A stretch of 64,000 nucleotides of DNA from Asterias rubens (taxonomy: Eukaryota; Echinodermata; Asteroidea; Forcipulatida; Asteriidae): NCBI RefSeq assembly GCF_902459465.1, contig NC_047068.1:4278001-4342000 (forward strand), read 5' to 3'. Below, one piece after another: positions 18,543 to 30,500 of this stretch (position 1 is its first letter; every line of letters starts with the position of its first letter). The translations under genes were made by a program, and so were the position numbers. The notes under the pieces were generated by a model. The model was not told the origin of the DNA. It did not search any database and saw only the letters and a list, made by a program, of their open reading frames with translations.

Positions 18543-21500
18543 ATGGGTGGCTTATTTGCGAAAAAGAGCAGAGTTACTGAGCAGGACAAAGCTGTGCTGG
18601 TAAGTTGTCATTTATTTATTGTTATTTTAGTGTCCCTAAAGAAGTTTGTTTTTAAAATCACACGTTTTGAGATTCCTTTGTTTACTTAGAGCCGTAGTTC
18701 AATTGATCCCCTGGCTGCCGCTTCCCAGGTTGTAGCACGTTAGCGTGGGGGTGATCCCTGGCTACAGAACAGTTACAGGTTATGGCTTTTGACTGGCACC
18801 CCAAACAAAGATTGACAAAATAGGTGACGGCCAACATAGGGCAGATAGCTAAGTTGGTTGGTCTATAACATGTTAATCTGGAGGTCATTGGTTCAAATCC
18901 CACTCAAGCCTCAAGTAAATTGTTCTTTGTTCCACCCAAATCATTTAGGCACGTTTTTTTTCTGTTTTCGGATTTTTTTTTACCCTGAAAAATTATTATT
19001 AAAATTACCTGGAAAGTCTACCTTGTGTATGTCATTGTGTGTAGGTCTGAGCTCTTGTACTTGATAAAAGTTTACTAATTTTTTCCAAGGACCAAAAATC
19101 ATGCCTGATCATTTACCCTGTCAGTTTCCCTTGTAGTTTATTATTTGAATAATAATAATTACAAAGTGTTAAATTGTTTTACTCAGCAACTGAAACAACA
19201 GAGAGATCAGTTGAAGAAATACCAGAGAAAGATCGAGAACAACTTATCGAGGGAAAGAGGAGTGGCCAAACAGCTGCTAAAAGATGGAAAGAAGGAGTAA
19301 GTTATTTAAATTGTTCAGAACTTGGCCATCTTGCTTTGTCTCCATTGAAATCAGTATAGACCTGTCTATTGTAAAGTCAAAGCCCAAGTTTTTGCCAACT
19401 GAGGATGGAAAACTATGGAAAGCTACAAATGAAAAACAAAAAACAGATAGCTACTGTTTGATACAATGTAACACAAATATTCAAACATAGTGTTGGACTT
19501 GCTGGAAACAAAACAACCAATATTTGAGGTAATTTATTTAGCTGAAAAGTTGCAGAAAATGTTGAATTTTGTTAAAACATCTGGAAAAAGGCACTGGAAG
19601 TGCTTCAGTAGAAACTAGTAGAAACCCAATTTCTTCAATGGGTGCCCTCTACCAAATGCCTTGGTGACCCATTCCTTTAAAAAAAACAAAGCATACAGAT
19701 CTGTTTTCAAATTTCCCCTATCGCATGGTTGCTTTAATTTGTGGGATGTCCTCAATAGACCTTTCCCATAAAGTATGCTAATTACATTTACGCATGCGTA
19801 CAGACCCTATTGGTTGGCAAACGCCATAGGGTTGCACTGTAAGCACAAGCACAAACAAATTTGCATCATGCCACCATCATCCCCCTACAAAAAGGCGCCA
19901 TGTTTCTTAATTTTGCCGACCAGTCTAATATTTCCTGGGAAGGGTTTATTATATTTGCCTTTTTTCATTGACTTAGGAAAGCCAAATTACTCTTGAAGAA
20001 AAAACGCTACCAGGAGCAGGTGCTGACCAAGACGGACAACCAACTGGAGAGTCTGGAACGGCTGGTTCAGGAGATCGAGTTTGCTCAGATTGAGGTGCAG
20101 GTCGTTGAGGGTCTGAAAAATGGCAATGACTGTCTCAAGAAGATGCACCAGGTTTGTCTCTAATAATAATATTAACAATAATGATATTAATTTTGGTTGT
20201 ACCCTTACACCTATGTGTGTTAGCACTGTAAACTCAATTCTTTCCCGAGTTTTGTGAAAAGAATTACAGGCACATTACTTGGTTGGGATTTGAACCCACG
20301 ACCTTTGCAATTATAGAGCAGTGTCTTTAATGACTAGACACCGAAATTGCCCATCTGTCTAGTGTTCAAGACCCTATTCTGAGATGCAGGGCATATACAT
20401 TTAAGCAACAATAGAGAATATAAAGAGATACAAATCATAAAGTTAACATTAAAGGACATGCATAATATCACTACTTATATGAGTCTCGGGCAAGTTTTTC
20501 CAGCAAGTTTTTTAAAAGAACTGCAGCTTATTATTATTGACAAATATTGTGAAATTTAGAAATAACAGAAAAGGCACGATAGCCAATGATTTTGGGAGAG
20601 TTGAGAGCGACATAGTTGATAAACGAAGAGAGCTCAAAGGGGTGTAGGTTACAAGAAGATTAGTGATGTAAGGTGAGGCTAGGCCAAGCTATGAATAAGT
20701 CAAACTTTGTACTGACTTAATGGTGTTTGAAGCTGTGTGCATGGTTTGAAAATAAAAAGTAACTAAAGAAACAGTAAACTTGCGGGTACAATCATGTATT
20801 GAATCTCTTTTGTTGGAGTGTAGTTCTGAAGAGAGCCAGTGTGGTCTTGTGGCTCTTTTCAGAGCCAACACTCCAACAAAAGAGATTCAATACATTATTA
20901 TATTTATTTATTGAAAAATAAACTGAACTGTATTGTTTTGTAAATAATATGGAAATGCTGATTGTTTATTTACAGATGATGTCACTGGATGATGTGGAGA
21001 GAATAATGCAGGACACACAGGACGGAATCGAGTACCAGAGGGTAAATCTTGAAATCAGAAATATAGCTCATATATTTATTTCAGTTTGTACATTTGCAAG
21101 AATAAGGCATTTGCGAGTTAGATTTTAATAATTTCTGGTACAATGGCGCTTACATTTGAATTCAGCTGACTATGGAGACAGTTGATATGTCAAATGGTTC
21201 GGGGCAAGCTTTTGTAAAGCAACCTCCAGATGTTAATTTTGGTTTTTACCCATACACCGATGTGTGTTAGCACTGTATACTCAGTACTTTCCCGAGTCCT
21301 GTGAAAAAATATCACAGGCATGTTACTCGGGTGGGATTCGACCCCATGACCCTTGCAGTTCTAGAGCAGTGTCTTACCAACTAGACTACCGAGGTTGCCC
21401 GGCAGCTAGAGGCAGTTCGAATCCTATGTTATGGCAGCGGGTACCGCAACAATATAATAGATGTTAAATTTGCATCGGGGAAAAAAAATATTAATTATGG

Positions 21501-24500
21501 TTTTTACCCATACACCGATGTGTGTTAGCACTGTATACTCAGTACTTTCCCGAGTCCTGTGAAAAAATATCACAGGCATGTTTCTCGGGTGGGATTCGAA
21601 CCCACGACCCTTGCAATTCTAGAGCAGTGTCTTACCAACTAGACTACCAAGGTTGCCCGGCAGCTAGAGGCAGTTCGAATCCTACGCGAGTAACATGCCT
21701 GTGATATTTTTTCACCGTCTCTTATGTAAATTAGGCAAAAGCTTGCCCTGATTCATGTGACATAGCAACTGTTGTGATAGCCTGAGGAATTCAAATTTAA
21801 GTAGTAACTTGTGATCAAGCACGTCATTGTACCAGACAATATTCAAATCTAACATGCAAATGGCTTAGAGCCACTTGCATGTAAAGGCCACTTGTGGCAG
21901 GCATTCACCTCATCGGAGACAATGTCAGACATAAACATCAGACCACAGAGCATAGCCAGCGATCAAAAGTGTTTGACTTTTCTAGGGTGAGGAAAACTGG
22001 CACAGGAGAAAATCAGTGCACATTTTTGTTCTCATATGGTCCTAGTTGGGAATCGAACTAGGGCCACAGTGGTGAGAGACGAGCGCTTGAAAGGGTTTGG
22101 GTACTTTTTGTACGACACAAATCACAATGTCTACAGGTATAAATTGAACTAACACATTTGATGATAATGATAGGAGAAAGCTTCCCTTGTATCATTTCTT
22201 GCAGATGTGCTGTAGTTTTTTTGAGAAATGAGTAAACAAAAATCACTCTTTTTTTTATAGCATGTACAACAAATTTACGCAACTCTCCCGAAAACATTGC
22301 TCTGTGATTTTTACTTTTATTTCTCAAAAACTTAACGACTAATGAAGCTGAAACTTCTACAGGTAAATTATATTACAAATTACATTGAAATTGGAAAAAA
22401 GTCAGTAATCAGACATCACTAATGGTCAAGTTTAAGTGCTTGATGATTACCTTTTAGTATTTTTTTGTTTGATAACAAAAGAGAGTGAGGAAAAGCACTT
22501 TGTGCTGATGGACCACCTTTCCTGTAGTGTCACTCTTAATTATTACTGAGATGCATATTACCGACTGAGGTTTAATAAATGGTGATGTTGTTTCAGTATT
22601 GTGGTTCTAGACCTGAGTACAATTTGATACAAGCCACAAACAGGACTTCTTGCATTGACAGAGCAGCTCTAAATCAGCATCATACAGGATTACAAACAAA
22701 GACTAATTGGGCAATATGTATGGCGCTATTATAAACCTGTTCAGAGTTCTTATTGTCTTGATGCCATGTGTTGGGAGTATTGGATTTGTTGGAAATGTTC
22801 TTGTATGTGTGACTATAATATACACCAAGAAACTGCATAATGTGACCAATTTGATGATACTCAACCTCGCTGTTGCAGATGCTTTGGTCTCTGTATCTTA
22901 TGCTCCGTATGCATCTGCAGCTTTGCAATACTTACCTATTGGAAACAGTTCATCTCATTCTAGCATCAGCCAGTGTACAGGAGACATGCTGGATCAGTTC
23001 ACTAGTGGTTGGATATATGCTGTTTTTATCAACTGCTTTTGTGCCAACTCTGTTCTCAGTCTCGCATTGGCCAACTATGAACGATTTATTGGAATCAGTT
23101 GACCTTTGCATTATTCAAGCTACTTTACAAGAAGGAAAATCACACTGTTGTTACTTGCTGTTTGGGTAATTCCAGTAACAGTGTATTTGCCTCGGTCAGT
23201 CCTCATAGTAGATCAGTACAAAAGAGAAAATTGCCCATGGGTGGTACAAAACAAAACTGTAGTCTTTGGCATTGCAGCAACGCTGTTGCTCCTTCTACCC
23301 ATTGCAGCTACAATTTGGATGTACATCAGAATCCTCATCAACCTGAAACAAGGAGCCAGAAACCTAGAAGAGCAAGGAATCCAGGGCCCAGCTCAAGAAC
23401 TTCGCCAAGCTCACAGGAAAGTCACCAGCACTCTTGCTATCATCACTACAGCTTTCTTCATTCTTGTCTTGCCTGGAGCTATCTGGTTTTCCGTTTCATT
23501 GGTGTTTGAACCAGAAGTTTTATTAGTTAACGAGGCCATATGGAGTATATGTGGACTTCTCTCCTTGCTGAATTCTGCCATCAACCCAGTCTTGTATGGA
23601 TTAAAAGTTGAAAAGCTCAGAAAAGCATTCATATCCATGGTGGGCCGATGCTACCAACGAAATCATCAAAACCAAATTGGTCCTCTGTGATTAAGATGAC
23701 ATTGACATGTATCAAGCAGGATGAGAAGACTTGCACAAATATGAGCACCTTGCACAACAAAGCTAGTTTTTATACCCCCCCCCCAAAAAAAAAAAAAAAA
23801 GTTAGGGTAAAAAAAATACTCACCAAACTCCAACACCATTGTTGTAACCCACTATTGATTTCAGTACTCAGTGATTCCAACTGCAATCTTGTGGAAACAG
23901 TACTTAATCCATCAATCTCCAGCACCATTATAGTAACCCATTAGTGGCTTCAGTACTCAGTGATTCAAACTGCAATCTTGTTGAAACAGTACTTAATCCA
24001 TCATAGTAACCCACTAGTGGCTTCAGTACTCAGTGAATCAAACTGCAACAGTTCTCTTGTGATCCAGTCAACTCCAATACAACTTCAGTAAAGCGTTAGT
24101 CTCAACTCATCAAACTGAATAAGTTTGCTTGCTCTTGAACTTGGCAGAGTTAGCGCAATATTAATACATATTAAAATAGTGCAATATTATTGTAACATTT
24201 GTTCAAGCAGTCTAGGACTTCATTGGGGAGGGGGGGGGGGTTGAGTACAACGATTTATTGTTGTTGTTCACTTAACCTCGAATGAATTAAACAATGAAGT
24301 GAAATATTCTTGTTTGTGGTCAGGTTTTGTGACTGATTGATAAGATCACTTTGAACACAAAAAGCAGCATCTAATGATGGAAGTGTTGGGCTGAGTGGTT
24401 AAGAGCACCTATTTTTAACTCTGGTGTTTCTGATCAGCAGAGTGTGGGTTCAAGTCCCAGTTGTGTCACTTGTGTCCTTAAGCAAGACACTTAACCATCG

Positions 24501-27500
24501 CTTCGCCCTTCGGATGGGACGTAAAGGGGTTGGTCTGTGTGTTGTGCAATGCACGTAAAAGAACCCTGTGCACTTATCAAAAAGAGAAGGGGGTTCGCCT
24601 CAGTATTCCTGGTTTGATTGGCAGCATATTGCACCACAGCGCCTTGTAAACCATTACATGGTACTATGTCAAAGGAGTTGATCTCATGATTCAAACGTAG
24701 TCCCACATACCTTGCAGAAAAAAACGCTATGTTAAAGCGCCTTGAGCATCACTGAGTGATGGATATGCACGCGATATAAAAAGCCGCTGTTATTATTATT
24801 ATTATGATGGACTTGACCTGATTTCAACCACTTTGTCTGTTAATAAAGTCACAAGACATATGAGTGACGGGCAGCAGTCACAGTATTACAATTCTGTATG
24901 GGATTTAATTTGGTTGGGAGAGCAGCAATGAAAGTGCAATGAGCCAAGTACAAATACAATGCTAATTGCTTTTTAAAATAGGTTATATTTACTTTTGGGG
25001 TTGCAGGTATGGTACTTTTGATTCAATCAAGTTAAATTCAATAGAGTGCTTGTTTTGTTATATGCATACTTAATTGCAAACAAAAATAATTAGGAAAAGC
25101 AGTATTTGCTGATGGACCACCTTTCCTGGAGTGTATCTCTTAATTATTAAACTAAAAGGAACGTTAGTGACTGTGATGTTGTTTCAACACTGTGGTCCTA
25201 GATCTGAGTACAATCTGATACAAGCCACACCCAGGACTGCTTGCATTGAGATAGCAGCTATTAACCAGTCTCACACGGGACTCGATGTGCAACATGGATG
25301 TATTTTTTACACCATCTGCAGTTATACTTGTCTTGATTCCAATTGTCGGAAGTATTGGATTTGTTGGAAATGTTCTTGTATGTGTGACTATAATCTACAC
25401 CAAGAAACTGCATAATGTGACCAATTTGATGATACTCAACCTCGCTGTTGCAGATGCTTTGGTCTCTGTATCTTGCGCTCCATATGCATCTATTTCTTTG
25501 GAATTCTCCCATTCTAAAAACATTTCATTACATTCTAACAGCAGCCACTGTCCGGAAGACAGGCTTTTTCAGTTCACTAGTACTTGGATATATTATTTAT
25601 TTATCAACTGCTTTCGTGCCCACTCTGTCCTCAGTCTCACATTGGCCAATTATGAAAGATTTATTGGAATCAGTCGATCTTTGCAGTATACAAACTTCTT
25701 CACTAGAAGAAAGATCACGCTTTTGTTACTTGCTGTTTGGATAATTCCAGTAATAGTGTATTTGCCTCGGTCAGTCTTCAAAATAGGTCAGTTCAAAAGA
25801 GACGAGTGCGTAAACGGCGAGTTACAAAAACCTACAGCCTCTAGCATTTTAGCAATGCTGTTGCTCTTTTTACCCCTTGCAGCTACAATTTGGATGTACA
25901 TCAGAATCCTCATCAACCTGAAACAAGGAGCCAGAAACCTAGAAGAGCAAGGAATCCAGGGCCCAGCTCAAGAACTGCATCAAGCTCACAAGAAAGTCAC
26001 CAGCACTCTTGCTATCATCACTACAGCTTTCTTCATTTTTGTCTTGCCTGGAGCCGTTTGGTTTTCTATATCCTTGTTTCTGGATGCAGATCTTTTTAAT
26101 ATTGATGTTGCCATATGGAATGTATTTACACTTCTCTCAATGATGAATTCTGCCATCAATCCAGTCTTATATGGATTCAAGTATGTTCAGCTGAGGAAAG
26201 CATTTATATCCATGGTGTGTAGATCATGTAACCAACCAAGACAGCCAAACCAAATTGGTCCTCTGTGATTAAGAAAGTACCGGGGTGTGTCTAACTACAG
26301 AGAAGTCTTTCAAAATCTGACCACCTGAAAGCTAACTTTAAGTCGTTAAACACTCCTAAACCCTTAAAACTCCAACACCATTGTAGTACATGTAACCCCT
26401 ATTGGCATCAGTACCTAGTGAATTACTCTTTGACAATTCTCGTGGGGAAACATTACCCAATCTAGTCAACTCCAGTATAGCGTTGCCTGCGCAAGGAGTT
26501 AAGCACAGCCTACCTTGCGCAGGAGTAGGCTAACTCTCTGGACCAATTCACCCCATAAGTCTAACAGAAAGCAGAAGCTTGACAGTTGGTAACAGGTGAT
26601 GGTAGCCCCGCAGTGTCCAGCTAACTAGGACTAGTTGACCCCTGCCATAGTCCCATGCGTTTAGCTTCAGGGTTGTTGGTAGGCACTAGATGCTGGGGGA
26701 AGGGAGAATCTCCCAGACGACCGCCAGCAATAGACCATATTGAATAACCCTATTTTTGCTGTGAAAGTCGCCATCTTGTAGGGCAAACCGTATGCGCGTC
26801 CAAACGTGTACATCAATTAGGCACGCAACACGCAGCATTCCCGGTTTGATTTCTACTGCACATGCGCGCACACAACCATGCACACGCACACAGACGCCAT
26901 GTTGTAGGGCAGATATTTGAACGGTGACGTCATATTCAATTTGGTCTATACCAGTACAACTGTAGTTAACGACAGTTCTCAGCTCATCAAACTGCAATAA
27001 AAGGAGTACGAGTCATCGAGAGGCTTCCTCCATTGTATTTCATTGTATTTCGACTCCACGAGGGTAAGTCCAAGAAGATCTGAGATTTCAGTCTTGAATC
27101 TGGTCATGAACCAAATTGACGGCCTTGTCTCACATCCAAGGTTTTGCAAACACAGTTTGTGACTAAGGTTTTGTCTCAGATAAAGAAACAACAAATCTTG
27201 GTACTTCAAACACAATCTTTGTTTCTTTGGCTTTGTTAAAGTCATGGTGCCAGCACGGTACTAACTAAAATAAAACATTATTCTGCAAATTCCACTTAAA
27301 TAACTTTGTCAGACTTGAAGTAATAACTTCATTTCTAGAGCAAAATACTCTGCTCTTTAAATACTCTGAAAATCTGGTTATCTTTAATTGCATGGTATCA
27401 ATAGTTTCTTTTTTCATTTGTTTAATTTGTTTGTGGTAGTCAGGTTTGATTGAAAAGTTTGAAAACAAAACAACTGAGAAGGGTAGCATCTAATGATGGA

Positions 27501-30500
27501 CTTGACCTGATTTTAACCACTGTGTCTGTTGATGAAGTCACAAAACATGAGTGACGGGTACTAGCAATCACAGTATTACAGTTCTGTATTAGCATTTAAT
27601 TGGATCTTATTAACTACACATAGAGCCTGCTTATTTGGGTGATGTGAAATTGCAACAAGCCAAGTACAAACTCAATGCTAATGGCTTTTTAAATAAGTTG
27701 TAATTACTTTTTGAGTTTCAGGTACGCTGCTTGATGCTCTTTTTTATATGTGTATATGTTACTTGTTTGCAAACAAAACAGACTGAGGAAAAGCACTATC
27801 TGCTGATGGACCACCTTTCCTGTAGTGTCACTCTTAATTATTACTGAGATGCATATTAAGTGACTGTGAGAATAGCTTAGTACATGTAGATCTGAGTACA
27901 ATCTGATACTAGCCACACCCATATTAGTGACTGTGATGTTGTTTCAACACTGTGGTCCTAGATCACATCCAGGGCTGCTTGCATTGAGAGAGCAGCTACA
28001 TGTATAAACCAGTCTCACACAGAATAACACAGTGAATCAATGGGCAACATGGATGTAATTATAAAAACATCTGCAGTTTTACTTGTTTTGATGCCAATTG
28101 TCGGAAGTATTGGATTTGTTGGAAATGTTCTTGTATGTGTGACTATAATCTACGCAAAGAAACTGCATAATGTGACCAATTTGATGATACTCAACCTCGC
28201 TGTTGCAGATGCTTTGGTCTCTGTATCTAGTGCTCCAACTGTATCTATTTCTTTGGAATACTTTTATTTAACTAACATTTCAATGAATTCTAACCTCATC
28301 CAGTGTACAGCAGACAGGCTTTTTCAGTTCAACAGTACTTGGATATATTATTTCTTTATCAACTGCTTTCGTGCACACTCTGTTGTTAGTCTCACATTGG
28401 CCAACTTCGAACGATTTATTGGAATCAGTCAACCTTTGAAGTATACAAGCTACTTCACTAGAAGAAAGATCACGCTGTTGTTACTTGCTGTTTGGATAAT
28501 TCCAGTAATAGTGTGTTTGCCTCGGTCAGTCCTCAAAATATATCACAACAACAGAGACAATTGCACAATTGAAGAACTACAAGAACCTTTAGTGATTGGC
28601 ATTGCAGCAACGCTGTTGCTCCTTCTACCCATTGCAGCTACAATTTGGATGTACATCAGAATCCTCATCAACCTGAAACAAGGAGCCAGAAACCTAGAAG
28701 AGCAAGGAATCCAGGGCCCAGCTCAAGAACTGCACCAAGCTCACAAGAAAGTCACCAGCACTCTTGCTATCATCACTACAGCTTTCTTCATTTTTGTCTT
28801 GCCTGGAGCCGTTTGGTTTTCTATATCCTTGTTTCTGGATGCAGATCTTTTTAATATTGATGTTGCCATATGGAATGTATTTACACTTCTCTCAATGATG
28901 AATTCTGCCATCAATCCAATCTTATATGGATTCAAGTATGTTCAGCTGAGGAAAGCATTTATATCCATGGTGTGTAGATGTAACCAACAAAGACAGCCAA
29001 ACCAAATTGGTCCTCTGTGATTAAAGAAAGCACCAAAGTGTATCCAACTGTACGAATACTTTTAAAATCTGACCACCTTGAATTGAAAAACACAACTTTT
29101 AGTGGTTTTTACTCTAACTTCCCTTGAAAGCATTTTCAAACTCCAACACCACTTTAAGAACCCACTATTAGCTTCAGTACTCAGTGAGTCAACCTGCAAC
29201 AGTTAACTTATTTAAACAGTACTCAATCCATCAAAACTCCAACACCATTGTAGTAACCCACTATTGGCTTCAGTATCAGTGAATCAAACTGCAACAGTTT
29301 TCTTATGGAAACAGTACTCAATGTAATATCTGTTAGTACATGCCAAGGGTAGCTGCGAAATCTTCCAAGCGCCTATTATAGGACTCCTATATTAAATTTT
29401 GGGATGTCGGGACAGAATACACGTCACAATAAAGTATGATCTGCGCCGTATGTTCTACCTAACAAATGATGAAGATCTGCAAAGTGCGTTAGATGTTTGA
29501 CAGAAAGACACCGGACTGAAGAAAGCAGGGCTATGGACAGCAATTCAGGACAGAACCCTATGGAGAGCCATCACAGTTGGGGAACACCACCCGAAATAAA
29601 CTGAGCTAAACTTTTGTTTAAATTATGTGAATTGTGAAATGTCGACTGAAACTCACCATTATTCTGTTTTAGGAGATTGATGAGTTGCTTGCTGGCAGCC
29701 TGACGGACGATGACGAGGCGGCCATCTTGGAAGAACTCTCTCAGCTGACGGGAGTTGAGGAAACAGAGTCTCAGCTTGACCAATTACCAGATGTACCAAC
29801 AGATCAACTTCCTGAAATTGGTAAGAATGAAATCGCAAAAAAAGTTTTAATAAAAAAAAAAGGGGGGGGGGAGTATCCCAGAGATATTTTAACTCAACTT
29901 ATTTTGATTTATAAAAACACAATTTGACTTCAAGACTGTGTTTTGCAAAACAATGCAAACACAATTTGTTCACATTAGGTCTAGTTCCCCAGGTGTTTAA
30001 TTAAAATTATGAACAATTTGGATGGAAACAAGACAATTTTACTAAAGCAGGGCTTTAACCTGCAACCTGCAACCTCTGGAGAAACAAGCCGGCGCTCTAC
30101 CAACTGAGCTATCTACCCCTAATGTTATTTGAAAGTGTTTGTGCCCTGTAACATTTGGCTCACGCTTTGTGTTATTTTTAACTGTTTTTGCTCTGTAACA
30201 TTTGGCTCATGATATGTGTTATTCTAAAGCATTGTGCGTGTCACATTTGGCTCACGTTGTGCGTTACTCTAAAGTGTTTGTGCCCTGTAACATTTGGCTC
30301 ACGCTTTGTGTTATTTTTAACTGTTTTTGCTCTGTAACATTTGGCTCATGATATGTGTTATTCTAAAGCATTGTGCGTGTCACATTTGGCTCACGTTGTG
30401 CGTTACTCTAAAGTGTTTGTGCCCTGTAACATTTGGCTCACGCTTTGTGTTATTTTTAACTGTTTTTGCTCTGTAACATTTGGCTCATGATGTGTGTTAT

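Noticed and set aside
23106-23690. A separate 194-aa receptor gene starting at 23106
   Set aside because: It is the part of GPCR copy 1 downstream of the in-frame TGA. It lacks TM1-TM3 and aligns in frame with the intact copies.
25448-26180. Alternative-frame and antisense frames over the GPCRs, e.g. the repeated QNPHQPETRSQKPRR frame
   Set aside because: They recur in all three copies only because the underlying DNA is duplicated. The receptor frame has all the class A motifs.
29985-30118. A functional tRNA gene on the minus strand
   Set aside because: The A box is excellent, but the B box is degenerate, the anticodon stem does not pair, and the flanking tail is shared with other SINE-3 copies.
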